Below, piece by piece: positions 31,236 to 43,603 of a stretch of 64,000 nucleotides of DNA. This DNA is from Adiantum capillus-veneris (taxonomy: Eukaryota; Streptophyta; Polypodiopsida; Polypodiales; Pteridaceae). Position 1 is the first letter of the stretch; each line of letters starts with the position of its first letter. A model generated the notes under the pieces. The model saw only the letters and a program-made list of their open reading frames with translations, was not told where the DNA came from and did no database searches. The stretch is from positions 70,819,895 to 70,883,894 of the forward strand of contig CM043944.1 in the NCBI GenBank assembly GCA_014529385.2, in the 5' to 3' direction. Made by a program: the position numbers and the translations under genes.

Positions 31236-32300
31236 TCATAGTTGAAGGTATAAGAACTACATATTCAATTATAAAAATAATTCTCAACTTTTTAATATAT
31301 ATTAAATCTAACAACTTCACCAAGGAAGAAATCACATTTATAAATTGTGTCATTTGTAATGCACTCTCTATCTGACACTATGCATAAAACAAAACTATGA
31401 ATTTTTCAATGCAGTTACACACTTGGGGATTTATTTTACACACTACTGTTTGATTTGCAAACAATAAGATACATCTAAAAACATCACATTGTCTATATGT
31501 AATGGTTTAGGGTTTTTTTTATTTTCTCACTTATTTTCACATGCAACATAGAATAATCAACTTAGACAATGTAATGATGTAATTATTTGCAAAAAACTGA
31601 CAAAAGTAACAATATGTATGATTTCGATGCAGCAACAATCTATCACAATACACAATGCACTCTCTATCTAACATTATGCATAAAAGAAAACTATGAAATC
31701 TTCAATACAATTACACACTTGAGGACTAATTTTACTCAATTAAAGATTGTAGCCCCCATATACATTTGATTGAATATATAATAGCTATTTTTACCCAATT
31801 AAGGATTGTAGCTCTCATATTGTGCAGTGGCAAACAATATATATCAATTACAATCTATGATGGTGTGAAATGCAAGATTTCAAGGATATTTATATGCCCA
31901 CTACACTAGTACAGGGCATCCAACCCTTGACTAATGACTCATTTTTTAGATATGCTCATCTTCTAAAACTTTAACCTTTTTATGGACCAATGGCTTCGTC
32001 AAAATGAGCATGACTCTTAAGAGATTCAATTTGTTTGGCATGGTACCCTTGCCTTTAGTGTAGGATTTTAATTTTTCAAGAATTGATTACCATATTAAGA
32101 ATCACATTCAGCCTAGAAATAGGACCTGTGACTGTAACCTTAGGTCAACTCACAAGGAGAAATAATTGTACCCAATAATAGGATACACTCCTGAGGGATT
32201 TGCCTAGTCAAAATGCTAAAGATGGCAAAGTTCTTACTATATACATATTGGTTTGTCGGGCTTTTTTTATTTCTCGACAGGCTTACTGACCCAAGTGGTT
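31236..32300 (-). mobile_element. Non-coding 5' region of hAT copy 2
   Basis: The same order of blocks as hAT copy 1 (4203-5151 and 11091-11500), including CCCAATTAAGGATTGTAGCTC near 31795 and GAGGGATTTGCCTAGTCAAA near 32196. It contains the unoccupied version of the chromovirus insertion site near 32187. No gene. Confidence 0.7.
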
Positions 32301-32417
32301 TTTGCAAGCTACTAGGAGGGCTACATTAATATCTCACGTAATCATGTGTTTCTTATTTGTGATCATACAATGTTATTAAGATGTTCACGTGTTCGTGATC
32401 ACTTTGATGAAATCTCG

Positions 32418-32496
32418 TGTGTGTATGTGTGTGTGTGTGTGTGGGAGGGGGGGGGGGGGGGGGGTGATGGTGTGTGTGTGTGTGTGTGTGTGTGGA
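32418..32496. repeat. GT microsatellite with long G-run
   Basis: (GT)n, a run of about 18 G, then (GT)n again. Confidence 0.93.
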
Positions 32497-32499
32497 AAA

Positions 32500-33112
32500 T
32501 GAATTTCCCTATGCGAACTGAATTTCCCTACATGACCCCTCACCCTTTGCGTCATTGAACCTGCACGAGCCCTTTGCCTGTGCGTGGGTCAGCGCCTGCA
32601 TGGGTCTTTGCCTTTGCGCGAATTGACAGCCTACGGCAGGTCTGCTTGTGACATCTCTGTCTGCACCGTGTCGACAACACCAGTCTGTTCAGCCTCGACA
32701 CGCCTTGCTGCAGACAACAACCTCTTGGATAGTCCTACGTTTTTGCGGACCTATAGACTCTTTGTTTTCTATTCGGGTTTGGTGTTTACCTCTACAACAA
32801 AAAGTGTGTGATGTTTTCTCCAGCTTAGTTGCAGTTTATTTTCTTCAGCATGATTGTGTATAGCAGGTCTTTTTGGTACAGTACTGTGGGAAGTGTACAA
32901 ATTTCTATTTCTTTGGGTGTTTTAGTAGCCGGAAATTCATAAGCGCTAGGTTCTTGATGTATGTCAGATTTTGGAGCGCCTTATATTAGCACATATAAAC
33001 AAAGAAAACAAATGGCACCTGAGTCTTTGAAAATGGGTGAAAATCAAGCCTGTTTGCTAGAGGATTTAGAAGGTGCACGGATGCTTGGGAGGGGCACAAA
33101 CCTGCTACTCAA
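32500..33112 (+). other. Probable 5' UTR of the LINE
   Basis: A GC-richer stretch without a supported ORF immediately upstream of LINE ORF1. Its left boundary is unknown. Confidence 0.4.
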
Positions 33113-33714
33113 GTGCTCATTCCTATTCAAGCATTGATGGACCCAGTGGCACAATATGTTTTGAATGTGCTTAATCTATTTTCCTCGAGCAAGATGCCCA
33201 CTGCGCAAGACGTGGGTCAATGGGTGAACTTCTTGCTTAAACACCAGTCACTTCGAGGCATTTACTTTGGTGCCAAAGGATTCTATGAAGTTTTTCTTGC
33301 AAACATTGATGCACATAACATGTTGCTTGAGTTGTCTCCTCTGTTTTTTGGTACTCAGATGACACATGTATTGCCATGGGCACTTATCAAGGACTATCAA
33401 AGCCTAATCCATCATAAGTGCCCCATATGGGTGGACGCCATTTTCTTCCTATGCTTGCCTCTCGTTTGGGGAAAGTGATTTGTTATCCCAAACTCGATGC
33501 GAATACAAATAGATTTTGTTTGCTTTGGGACACAGATATTCCCACCCCTGTAGGTATTACTGTCAATTTGGGGGACCCACTCATTGGGAAACGCCCTTTC
33601 AAGCTTAGATGGGAAAAATTTGCAAATTCATGCTTTCGTTGTGGGAAATTTGGACACCTGCAATCTGAATGTTCCGAGCCTATTTTGCAACCCCTTCTTT
33701 TGGTTGTCCCTTAG
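33113..33714 (+). pseudogene. LINE ORF1 with CCHC knuckle
   Basis: Two overlapping frames joined by a frameshift near 33420-33470. The first has GQWVNFLLKHQSLRGIYFGA and FYEVFLANI, like the RNA-binding DUF4283-type region of plant LINE ORF1. The second has GKVICYPKLDANTNR and a clean knuckle CFRCGKFGHLQSEC. Such proteins bind LINE RNA. The endonuclease-RT frame follows downstream on the same strand. The native start is not obvious. Confidence 0.75.
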
Positions 33715-34199
33715 CTTGTGGTACCTAATGAGAGAGAAGTCCCTAATCCCAGATCGGCCACTATTTTGCAGTTTCTGCATTGCCTAATGTCATACCTATG
33801 GAGAAAGGCAAGGTTAAACATGCTGCTTCCACAAATCCTCCGAGTAAAGGAAAGTCGGTTTCTTCTTTGAAAAGAAAAAACAACGGGAAAAATGTGGACT
33901 TGACAAAGGATCTCCTTGGGTAACCCCCATGAAAACTGTTAAGATGCACTCGCAGATTTCTTCTCGTAAATATGTACCCCTTGAGGTAAAATCTACAGGA
34001 CAAAAACCCCTTCCTTGTAATGATAATCTCACTCTTGTGGATGCATGGAATAAGGTGGTGCACTCTTACTAGGATGCAGTGGTTCATGGGACTTTTCAAG
34101 AATCTAAAACCTTGGTTTCCTTTGAGACAGGCATGCAGAATACTATGGTTGAGTCGCGAACTATTGATGTTGATGTGCTTATGGGCACGTCAACTTAGC

Positions 34200-34950
34200 A
34201 CCTTCATTACTTTGCCTCTGCACATATCTCTTGAATGCATAGTTGTGTAAAGTGCATTTCATATAATGTGCATGGGTTATGTAACCCTGATAAGTGGAGA
34301 CCAACCTAGCACTATGTACATACATGTAAGGCAGACGTTGTGGTTTTGCAAGAGCATAATCAACATGATTATGATGGCCAATGCTCATATTTTGCGGGAT
34401 ATTGGATAGCATATGCTGGTTCCTTGGGCTTTGTGGGTGTTCTCTTTATGGTTAGGCATGAGTTGCAGCCAGTTCTGGTGTAAATGATCCAGCAGGTCGT
34501 TGGATGGTAGTCTAATGCACGATCAATGGTCAGATTTACAAATTTGGTGGTGTTCATGCACACACGACCTCAAGACAACGAGCTGTTTTGTGGTGTGAGA
34601 TATCTTCTTATCCATGGCTTTCCAATGTGTTGCTTTGTGGTGATTTCAACAATGCGTTGGCTTCATTAGATAACACCACATGACATTCTCACATGCTAAG
34701 CATAGAATTGCAAGCTTGGAAAGATCTTGTGGCATGTACACGGATGTTGGACTTGTGGAACCTCTTGCATCCCAATGTTTCGGGGTATACATTTCAACAT
34801 AATGATTTTTTGCGTATTGTGCAAGATTAGATTGGTGGTATGTCCTGGGCATGCAACAATTTGATGAGTTTGTGCGCAAAATGAGCATAGACCGTTCTTT
34901 GCTTTTGTCTGATCATGCTCCTGTTGTCATGCTGTGTGCTTTGGGCAAAT
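34200..34950 (+). pseudogene. LINE ORF2 endonuclease domain (decayed)
   Basis: Readable AP-endonuclease motifs across several frames: ISYNVHGLCNPDKW (about 34257-34300), VVVLQEH (34336-34355), LLCGDFNNAL (34632-34660) and LLLSDHAPVVM (about 34900-34932). These correspond to the conserved N, E, D-N and D-H positions of plant LINE endonucleases that nick the target DNA. Numerous stops. Antisense ORFs here are shadows. Confidence 0.72.
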
Positions 34951-35374
34951 ACATTTTGGTCAGCCTCTTTCTAAGAGTCTTTCTAAGAGGCGTCTGTTGC
35001 ACATCAACAATGCATATCTTTTGCACTTGAGGCATTTTGTGAGATGATCTACGATGTTATTCCCCCTTTGGTTGCCCAAATGCATTTGGATCCTGATGGC
35101 TTTGTTGTGCGTGTGCAAAGTACTAATTCAGGACTATGGTAAGCATTACGTGTTTCAATTATGTGGTGATGTTGAGGATGCCAAGGATATGCATCAATAG
35201 CTCCAACTCTTAGCTGACACACGTTTGTTGTCGGAAACTGAATCCACGGCCCTTTGTCAGGCCCGAGTGTGTCTGTTGCATAATGATAAATGAAAATTGG
35301 ATAAATGGCAAACTCATGCTCAACATTGAGCGTTTGTTGACAAGTGATGTGCCTCAAAGTAGTTTTTTAAGAAC

Positions 35375-36584
35375 TTGCATCATTCAAGGGCCTCTCAAAC
35401 TACTATTAAGCGGGTTATGTTTCAACCAAGAGCTTGGACAGCTTCAAAGCGTGAGCTTGTAGATGCCATGGTGTCCAATTTCAGGACTGTTTTTGTCGCT
35501 CCCACTGTGGCATCCGCCGGGATGATTCATGCATGCCAAATTTTGTTATCTATAGTGCATTCAATTGTCTTGCCTCAGGATGCTTTGGCCATGGAGGTGG
35601 CTTTTACAGAGAATGAATTGCACTCATCCTTGCTTGCTCTCGGAAGATGGTGTTCGCCTGGTTGGGATGGGCTGTGAAATTTTTTCTTTCTTTTAGGGAG
35701 CCTCTAAAAAAACCTTTGCTTTATATGATGAATGCTACGTGGGTGAAATAGGATTTGCCAATGTCTTGGAAAGAGGGCTTGTTGAAGTTTCTGCCTAAAC
35801 AAGCACTTTGTGAGCAGTTCTCGCCTTGGCAGCCAATTTCTCTTATGCCAGTAATCTACAAAATCTTGGCTAAGATCATTGTGAATTGTATCAAGGAACC
35901 TCTATGGCTGGTATCCATTCTAGGAAATATGGCTTTATTCCTCATCGCCAGATTTTGGATAATCTAGCTAATGTATTAATTGGAATGGAATACGCCAAAT
36001 ATACCCAGCAGGATGTTCTCATAATGCAAGTAAACATTGAAAAGGCTTTTGATACGGGTCAATGGTATTTCATTGCTACTACCATGAGGGCCCTTGTATT
36101 TGGCCCAAAGATGGTCAATGTCGTTTACTTCTTGTATGCTCGCAGTACATGTTCAGACCTCCTTGATGGAGAACTGACAGAACCTTGGCCTCTTGGATGC
36201 TCTGTCAAACATGGTTTCCCACTTAGCACCTTGTTGTATGCCATTGCCACTCACCCTTTCTTATTGTATTTGGATCACTTGACTTCGCTCGGTCGTCTTC
36301 ATGGGCTGAACTTACCCAATGGGAGAGACTTTGCAAGACACGGCTATGCTGACAATTCATTGTTCATGCCTCATAACAACCACGATGATGTGCGTAAAAT
36401 TATGCAGGCATTGGATACATTTGGCTTGGCAGCAAGCCTTAAGGTTAACTTTAGGAAATCTAAACTCTTGCCTCTTACTGTTTGTGATTGGCATCATCTT
36501 TTGTGGCCTAGCGCGATCCTTGATCTGCATGTGGTGGTCAGGCACTTAGGATATCCTATTGGTTTGCAGGTTACTAAAATGTAG
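35375..36584 (+). pseudogene. LINE reverse transcriptase
   Basis: The piece 35375-35677 holds the RT upstream region (SALGRW...SPGWDGL-type, 35630-35677). The block around 35820-35890 reads PWQPISLMPVIYKILAKIIV, the plant LINE RPISLxNxxYKIxxK motif. The piece 35886-36584 has GFIPHRQILDN, MQVNIEKAFDT (first catalytic Asp), GCSVKHGFPLSTLLYA and HGYADNSLFM, where the active-site YADD has become YADN. It is therefore inactive even apart from the stops. Target-primed reverse transcription is the family role. Confidence 0.88.
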
Positions 36585-36759
36585 CAAATCAATTGGGTCA
36601 TGAAACAATTGAATGTCAAATTGCTTTATTGGAAACTGTCTACATGGCCGCGGCATGTTTGACTTTGTATAGTGCAAAGTATCATGATGGCATATTTTAA
36701 GTTTTACTTTTTGTTGCTGCATTGGCTTCACTCCCGCATCTCATTGTTTACGTCTACTA

Positions 36760-37310
36760 TTGTATCTCACTTGTGGCACCAGTTCTCATAAGAAAGGCCT
36801 CCGTTTGTTAGCAATGCAGAAACTTTGCACTGCAAAGCGTCTTGGCGGGCTGAATATTTTGGACCTTTTTCGCCACGCATTGGCAAGAAAGGCTATGTTA
36901 TTGCCCACTCTTGCATTGCAGTCTCAACCATGGACAATTATGGTTGTTGATCTATGTCGACATGTTGCCTCTCCTGCCGGTGGATGTCATATGCAGGTTT
37001 GGAATTTATGGGACACTTCTTTAGATGCAATTTCTTCCCGCCATATCTATGCTTCTCTCATGCAGGACTCTTGGCTGGCTAATCATTGTAATGTGCTCTG
37101 GGATTTACAAAAATCTGATCAATGGTGGAAGCAGGTTCTTACTACAATCTGGAAGTCTCACTTGCCTCTTAAGGAGAATTTGTTTCTTTGGCGTTGTTTG
37201 CTGGGAGTTCTTCCATTTGGAACACTCCTTGCAACGCATCGTAGTAGCTCCTCTCATTGCATTGGTTGCTCCACTTGCTAATGAGATTGTCAGACATCTT
37301 CTTTGAGAGT
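36760..37310 (+). pseudogene. LINE C-terminal region with zf-RVT-like tail
   Basis: Continues the RT reading direction with CTAKRLGGLNILDLFRHALA, typical of the plant LINE region after RT. It then has HLPLKENLFLWRCLLGVLPF and HCIGCS, resembling the zf-RVT domain (WxxxxPxKxKxFxWRxL...C..C). The match stops at about 37285, so the LINE 3' end is lost. No poly-A tail seen. Confidence 0.78.
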
Positions 37311-37735
37311 GTTGCTGCATTAAGGATTTCCTTCACTGCGTTTCTACTTGTATGCACCTTCGATTTCTCTCCGCAATCTTCCACAAACGATTCTGGATTT
37401 TTGGAATTCTTTCGAATTCCCTCTAACAATTTCCAATTTTCTTTGCATGGGTCAGATTTTGGTCGCTATGGTCTTTGTGGCACCATCACAATCTCCACAT
37501 GTTTCACAAGCATGATGCAGATTCTTTTCCATCATTCAAGTTTTCAATGAGGTAATCGTTACATTTTGCCTTTGACATTATTGACATATCCCTTGAAATA
37601 TTGCAGCCCTTCTATGTTTGCTTTTGTCGCTTTTGTATCACAGAGCAATTCAATGTTCTTCCCTTTGTACTTGATCTTTTAGGTGGGTTTTCCTTGCCTT
37701 GAGGTTTCCCACAGGTAAATTAATCAAAACAGATT
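37311..37735 (-). other. Unrecognised sequence, weakly coding-like on the minus strand
   Basis: About 37429-37290 on the minus strand reads as ordinary protein (LEGIRKNSKNPESFVEDCGE). Weak continuations toward 37700 lie in other frames. I recognise nothing; it may be a gene fragment beside the LINE junction. Confidence 0.25.
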
Positions 37736-37746
37736 TACAAAAAAAT

Positions 37747-37748
<2 letters not shown>

Positions 37749-37833
<85 letters not shown>
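37749..37833. repeat. (GT)n(GA)n compound microsatellite
   Basis: About 25 GT units followed by about 17 GA units. They generate HTHTHT/SLSLSL false ORFs on the minus strand. Confidence 0.97.
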
Positions 37834-37838
<5 letters not shown>

Positions 37839-38653
37839 GGTGTCCTTCGTTGCAAGTGTAGACGCTCGAGAAGACTACGTTTGAGAAAGTCCTTTTGCCA
37901 AACATGATACTTTCTTCTCTCAAAGATGAAAACAAAAAATAATAATTATGAAAAATGTGGCCACAACTTTCCAGAAGTCCCATTAATAGGAATACTTTCA
38001 TAATTATTTTTGGTCTTTCATAGCAAGGAGCGTTGGGAGTTGAGGGATGATAGAAGGAGGGGCTAGGTCCTTGTCCATGTATAGGTGCATGTTCGCGGGT
38101 CCACGTGCACCTGCAGATCCTTGCACATAGAGGTCAACAACTGAGGCAGTTGAGGGACGACTAGAGGAGGGATCAAGGCTAGTGCGCTCTCTCTTTTTAT
38201 TTAGAAAACAAAGGGGGGCGTACAACAACATATGGACCTTGCTCATATGGATACCTCATAGAGTGAATCAATCAAGTTACCCATGTTCAAATACTCCGCT
38301 AAGAGTTTTGAGTGAATGCTATAGAAGGTGAGCAACAAAGTGATCTTGAGAAATTCTCTAAGATCAAAATAAGAGTAGCGCCAGTATGTTTGCAAGGGTT
38401 TTGATACTTTGTATATTGCAAGATTTTTGAACCCTTTTTTTTGTCTTTTCTTTCTTTCACCCTTATACAACCAATGCTACAATTCTTCTGGGAGTTTGTA
38501 GAAATATAGGGAGGTCGTGTGAATAAGAGAGACAAACGGTCGCATACTACCACATTATATTTCCCTTTGTTATCCTTTTCTAAGATACATTCTTCTCATT
38601 TTAAACTTTCATTTTCTGAAGCTCCGCACATCCAAATAGGAGTGTCCTTGTTT
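37834..38653. other. Non-coding stretch at the 3' side of element E
   Basis: No supported gene. The 3' LTR of element E would be expected here or further left, but no sequence resembling the LTR at 56837-57714 was seen. The element therefore looks truncated. Confidence 0.4.
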
Positions 38654-39762
38654 TCACCACAAGGAAAGCTTAGTTTCAGCCGAAGAGACTGAATCAAACT
38701 CTTGTATGGGTGTTTTCATGACATCTCTATAAGTGTGTTCGTTTAGATTAACCCTTGTTATAGATCCCACCTGCTTCAAGTAAAGATAATTGTTTCCCCA
38801 ATCTTGGATAAGCTGTACATGTCGCATGAATGGTCTTCCCAATATGATTTTGTAATTGAGTTTCTCCCAAAGTCTACTATGGCAAAAGTGTGTTGATATT
38901 CAATTCCACAGGAATTAACTATCACTTTTTCCAACAGTCCTAAAGGTCTTTCAATGTGTCCATTAGCCAATTGCAATTTCATTTGAGTTTGTCTAATGGG
39001 TGGTTGTCCCGAGGATTCCCATACTGTTTTTGTGGCTATGGCTATGCTTGCTCCACTATCGAGTGTTGCCATGGTTTCAATGTCATTATATTTCACTAGA
39101 AGGGTGGTGTTTTCTTCTTCCCCTTCGTAATACTCTCTGACTTTGTTCATTGGAACAGATCGAATCTCTTTGTCATCCATTTCGTGTTTCAATTTTCCCA
39201 ATTTTTTTGAAATTAGCCCTGTTATCCCCACCTTATCTAGGGTTTTTTGTAGAGCATTCCATAAATATGGTCTAAGCTTTAACAACTCTCTCAAAGTAAG
39301 AGTGCATTGGATGGGTGTAGACATAATTGAATGAATGTTGTTTACTTCTTGGGTCTGTTTCGCTCTTTTTACTTGAGTGGTCTTACACACTATGGATTCA
39401 TCTTCATTATCTCCCAAGTAAGAGGGTAATGTTTTCAAGGTCAATGGTTTAGACATTCCTGAAGCTTCAGATCCACAATCCCCATACAAGGATTGTACAT
39501 CCATGTCCATATTAGGAGGTAGGTTATCTAACCAAACTTCCTCTGTAGGAGTTGACTTCAGAGTTAGGCTCCCATCATTGATCTCTCTAACTTTTTCCCA
39601 TAAGTGTCCTAGCCAGCCTTCCTCTACGAATGGAATTCCTTCTAAGGAATCTTCGCTGTCCGGCACTATAAGTTCTGGCTCTTTTGTTTCAGGGTGGGGT
39701 TCTACCATCACTTTAGGTTTTTCTTTAGTGTCTCTTACCACAAGCTCCTCAGGTTTTGCCAT
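38654..39762 (-). pseudogene. Aspartic protease region of element E
   Basis: The 328-residue piece (39762-38776) has an acidic/charged linker (VPDSEDSLEGIPFVEEG), then a pre-protease block TLTLRELLKLRPYLWNALQK. The retropepsin follows with TMATLDSGASIAIATKTVW (catalytic DSGA), LQLANGHIERPLGLLEKV and HTFAIVDFG. The final stretch shifts frame into 38842-38654 (MGRPFMRHVQLIQDWGNNYL, the usual ILGRPFL end). No RT follows, so the element appears gag-protease only, or was cut here. Confidence 0.85.
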
Positions 39763-40865
39763 ACTTTCAAGGTTGTGGGTTTTTGTTTTTCCAGCATTTC
39801 TTGCGTGATTCTTACCAAATTTTGATAAGCTTCAAGCTTAGCTGCTTCCATGTCTGGAGAAGGATAGTTTTTCCATTTGTTTTCCATGTTTTGGTCTACT
39901 TTAAGTTCTGCTTGGTAGGCTTCCAAGGCTGCATTAATAGACTCAAAAATTTTATCGACCAAAATTGATCTTCCAGTTTTCACGGTTGTTTCTTTGATTT
40001 CGCTTCCAATTTTTTTCACCTTTTCTTGGAATAGCTTCTTTGCTTTCACCTCGATTTCAGCCTTTTGTTTCTGCCTTCTAATCTCATACCTTTTGCTTCT
40101 GCTTCTTTTGGTCTTTTGAGAGGCAATTTTTGTATTCTTCGAATCATCAGAGGAGTTATGTTTCTTTTTCTTAGCCTAGGCTCTAGTGATTACCTTGATT
40201 GGAACAATCAATTCACTCTCAGATGAGCTACTAGGTATCACTCGGACTACGTTTACTACTGTTTTACCTTTGTTTGAAGGATTTTTAGGACAATCTTCTG
40301 GGAAGTGTCCTCCCTTTTTGCAACATTGTATGCAATAAGCTTCAACTGGCTTAAGGTTCTTGTCAGGCTCTGGGCATTCATTTTTCCAATGATCATCTGC
40401 ACCACAGTTATGACACTTGTCCTTGGCTTAATCATGGGCCTTACCATAGGAGGTCTAACACCTTGATTAGCTACATAATACATTGGTGCAAGCTCTGGTG
40501 GAGCATAAGTCACAGGTTCTTCCATTGGTGGTGGATGTGAATTATACCAATCTTCTTCTACCATTACCATAGATGGACTAGGCTCAACATAGGGTGTAAC
40601 AGGAACTAGTGCTTGTTCATCTATAACTCCCTCTAGGTGCATGTACTTTACAGGCACTGCATTATGTCCTGGATACGGAGGTTGTTGACCCAACACGGGT
40701 TGAGGTCTTTCCATACCCATAGGTGGCCTTTGAGCCGGTGCCATGTTAGGCTGGTATCTGTACATGGGCTGTCCTTGTGGTCTCATGGGCACGTACTGAA
40801 CATTCCCATCATACTTTGTTCAGTAGTAGCACTCATTGGTCTCATGGTTGGTCCATTTACCCTCG
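39735..40865 (-). pseudogene. C-terminal gag of element E with zinc knuckles
   Basis: The 40792-40256 frame begins with a proline/glutamine-rich stretch. Around 40425-40276, in a shifted frame, two CCHC knuckles are clear: CHNCGADDHWKNEC and CIQCCKKGGHFPEDC. The piece 40049-39735 is a lysine-rich helical linker (KAKKLFQEKVKKIGSEIKE). It continues gag from the 53249-54878 half; the composite block 40871-53243 separates the two halves, and the reading frame is preserved across the two block edges when one ATTGC copy is discounted. Confidence 0.8.
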
Positions 40866-40870
40866 ATTGC
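40866..40870. repeat. Target-site duplication ATTGC (left)
   Basis: Abuts the LTR at 40871 and is repeated at 53244-53248. Confidence 0.8.
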
Positions 40871-41453
40871 TATAGCAGGCTACAGTGTCACTTTCACAGG
40901 ACACAAGTTACAGTTAGTCGAGGCTGGTTCACACCTGACAGGACGGACTCTCTTGGGTGGGCAGTGACACGTGGCAGGGGATACAGACAATGCTCTAGTG
41001 GACATCGTGGCCACGTCACCACCACTCAATTATCAGTTGGGGATATATTTAGATGGCTGACATTTATGAGCCATTGGTGGCTCTTTATGATTATACATAT
41101 GGGTAGCAGTTGTTGGGTCATTGGATCATCTTCTAGATATATGGTCCAGCGTAGTCGTCTAGAGTGAGTCAATACACACAACACGTCTCCACCATCCCTG
41201 CACATCTGAGCCTCCACACCCCGTTGTACCTGAGAGTCATGGGCTGGAGCTGAGAGTGCTGCCACGCCAGAGTCTGTACCAGTTATTTGAGATAGTCGAG
41301 TCATTTGTTGTGGTCTACTGCTGCTGTTGTGTCTCTGTGAGCTCAATTGTTATGTATTGTTTCCTGTTTTTAGTCTGTTTTGAGTGAGATTGTCAAGCAC
41401 ATTGCACTGAGGAGCACCCACTATATAGAGCATGACACACTATTTGCGTTATA
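40871..41453 (+). repeat. 5' LTR of element X (583 bp)
   Basis: It starts TATAGCAGG (apparently mutated from TGTAGC, judging by the inverted CTACA ends of its relatives) and ends TTGCGTTATA. Homologous LTRs are at 48799-49345 (inverted) and 52835-53243. The primer site is not obvious; GGTGCTCTC follows directly. Confidence 0.75.
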
Positions 41454-41695
41454 GGTGCTCTCATTTTGGCGATCACGATGGGACCTCAACTGAAATCTCA
41501 CTCTGTGAGGTACAAATCTTGAAGCTAGTTGGGTCTATCTATCTTCACCTACCTTGCCTTGCACTGTTCTCCTCTTGCCCTGGTCCAACTCGTCTAGTCC
41601 TCTCTTGCCCTAGTCATCTCTCGCCCTGGTCCAACCAGTCCTCGTCCCTGGTCTAGTCCTCCTCGCCCCTGGTCCAACAGCCTGGGTCTAGTCAC
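41454..41695 (+). other. Leader of element X with CTGGTC/CTAGTC repeats
   Basis: Non-coding leader; from about 41570 a loose 25-30-bp pyrimidine-rich unit (CTCGTCCCTGGTCTAGTC) repeats. The same repeat, inverted and expanded, is at 48480-48690. Confidence 0.6.
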
Positions 41696-42367
41696 TTGCC
41701 TGGTCTAGTAAAGTCTAGACCAGTCTTCAGCCAGTTCAAGGTTTTCTTGCCCAAAGCTTGGTTGGATTGGTGGTCGCTGCATGACACATACAAGGCGGTC
41801 ACTCGAGCGTCAAAGCACACTACTGAGTCCTCTAAGTACTACAACAGAAGACGACCCTTCGTACCTAGTAGAATTCCATCAACCTCATCACCCATACCTC
41901 CACACAAGACATCTCCCATTCCTCCATCCGGTTCCACATCTTCCAGATCACCTTCTCCAGTAAAGCTCTCTCCTATTCTGCTACAGCAAGCTATTGAGCA
42001 ACGGGCTCCTGAGCAAGGGGCCATGGAGGCATTGGCTAGTGTTTTGGCCAAGGTAAACATCAAGTTCCCTACCTTCAAAGGACTCTCTTCAGAAGATGCT
42101 GACGACCATGCAAGGAGGCTTGTATCTCTCTGTAGGTGTCATGGTCTTAACAAAGAATATGCTTATTTGGTACTCTTTCCATCTACCTTGGATGGCTTAG
42201 CAGAAAAATGGTACAACCAGTTTGCAGAGAACCATTTTGCAACTTGGGACGCCTTAAGACAACAGTTCTATGCAACATTCAGGCCAGGTGACTACCAGGA
42301 GAGGTTTTTGGATGAATTGGCCAACATGGTGCTCCAGCCAGAGGAGACTTGCAGAGCTTATGACTAA
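41696..42367 (+). CDS. Gag, copy A (element X)
   Basis: A 223-residue open frame. After a serine/proline-rich region (SPIPPSGSTSSRSPSPVKLS) comes the gag fold: INIKFPTFKGLSSEDADDHA-type start, YLVLFPSTLDGLAEKWYNQF, HFATWDALRQQFYATFRPGD and ANMVLQPEE. The frame stops at 42365 and continues out of frame toward the knuckles. Copies B and C carry the same protein. The ATG is probably internal. It is expected to form particles. Confidence 0.82.
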   Translation: MPGLVKSRPVFSQFKVFLPKAWLDWWSLHDTYKAVTRASKHTTESSKYYNRRRPFVPSRIPSTSSPIPPHKTSPIPPSGSTSSRSPSPVKLSPILLQQAIEQRAPEQGAMEALASVLAKVNIKFPTFKGLSSEDADDHARRLVSLCRCHGLNKEYAYLVLFPSTLDGLAEKWYNQFAENHFATWDALRQQFYATFRPGDYQERFLDELANMVLQPEETCRAYD

Positions 42368-42594
42368 AACCAAGTCTATGGTTGCCAAGCTTCCCTAGCA
42401 ACCCGGTGAATTTATGGTTAAGAAGTGGGTGGAGAAAGAAGTGGGTGGAGAAGGCGCTTCCCAAAACTTCTCAGCAAAAACTCTGAAAGAGTCTCCGACC
42501 CGACACCACTCTAGGGGAGTTCATCGCAGCTGCTACTAGGATAGAGGGGGCTAGGAAGCTGTTCACCAACTCTCCTCACGTAGAGACCCCTTCA

Positions 42595-43392
42595 GTGTTT
42601 TGGGAAAGTCCTTTTGATCCGTTAACTTCTTTACGCAGGGAATTGGTAGCCCTTAAGCTACAGCGAGCTCTTCAAGAGGAGAAATCGATCTCTCTCAGAC
42701 AGGAGAAGGCCCCACATCACGAGGCTTTGGATCAAATCAAGAGGGAGCTAGAAGAGCTTCGGTCTCAGCAAGAGACTATAGCTATGGTATGGTGCAGCTC
42801 GTGTCGTTCTCCAGGACACCCTCCACATGACTGTCACCCTCGAGCTTATTGCCACTTCTGCGAAAAGTCTGGGCATGAGGACAAGGACTGCTACTATCTC
42901 AAGGGATTGTGAAAAATCCAGCAAAGTCTTGGTCCTTCTCTTCAACAAGGGCAATCACCTGCATCCAACATGGTTTCTCCCTGTGGCCATCCACACCATA
43001 TGCCACCTTTGCTGACAGCCCCTCCTATGCAAGGTATGCAGAGCACTTTTCCCTCTTAGAGCTTTTATCATACCCATGCTCCCTCATCACCTCAAAGCTT
43101 CTATGTCTCCACCTCTAGCTCAATGCACCAGGAACAAGGACCACCTCGCCCTTCGACTAGCACTTTTAATTGGCCCATTTTGTGCTACAGATGCGAGGAA
43201 TATGGGCATTACCAAAGCAAAATCTACCTGTCAGAAGGGTCCGCTCCCTGCCATCATTGCTCCGAAACGAAGGATCACTGCAGTAAGGATTGCCCTAAAA
43301 TTCGTGCATCCACGGCTTCGAACCCAAGTCAAAGCCAGAATGAGTTTGCCTTTACCAAGCTCAATTTGATAGCAGTTAGCACCGTTTCATAG
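42595..43392 (+). pseudogene. Gag knuckle region, copy A
   Basis: The piece 42595-42912 starts with a coiled-coil-like RREL...LQRALQEEKSISLRQEK segment and ends with CSSCRSPGHPPHDC and CHFCEKSGHEDKDC. The piece 43123-43392 adds CYRCEEYGHYQSK (last Cys lost) and CHHCSETKDHCSKDC. Four knuckles in tandem is a high number for gag. Frameshifts separate the pieces. Confidence 0.82.
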
Positions 43393-43603
43393 CCACCCCC
43401 TTCTACCCACGCAGATACCCCTAAAAATAAGCCGCTGCAGTTGGTAGAGGAGCCATCGGGCGTCCTAACGCGGGCCCAGAGAGCCGCTCTCGGTCTTAGC
43501 ATTCTAGCAAGTTCAATTCCCCCACACATTCTCACACCAGTGTGGATACCCTGCCTTCAGCTGTGAACAAGCCATCCCCCAGTGCTATGAAAGAATCCAA
43601 TCT

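Noticed and set aside
34020-35357. Minus-strand ORFs of 60-110 residues across the LINE
   Set aside because: The plus strand carries the LINE endonuclease motifs here; the minus-strand ORFs are shadows.
37025-37320. Extra ORFs overlapping the LINE tail
   Set aside because: They are out of frame with the zf-RVT-like reading and have no motif of their own.
37735-38001. ORF with HTHTHT and SLSLSL tracts
   Set aside because: Translation of the (GT)n(GA)n microsatellite.
38004-38553. Lysine-rich minus-strand ORFs between microsatellite and element E
   Set aside because: Short, overlapping, without family motifs; they may be decayed element tail but cannot be supported as genes.
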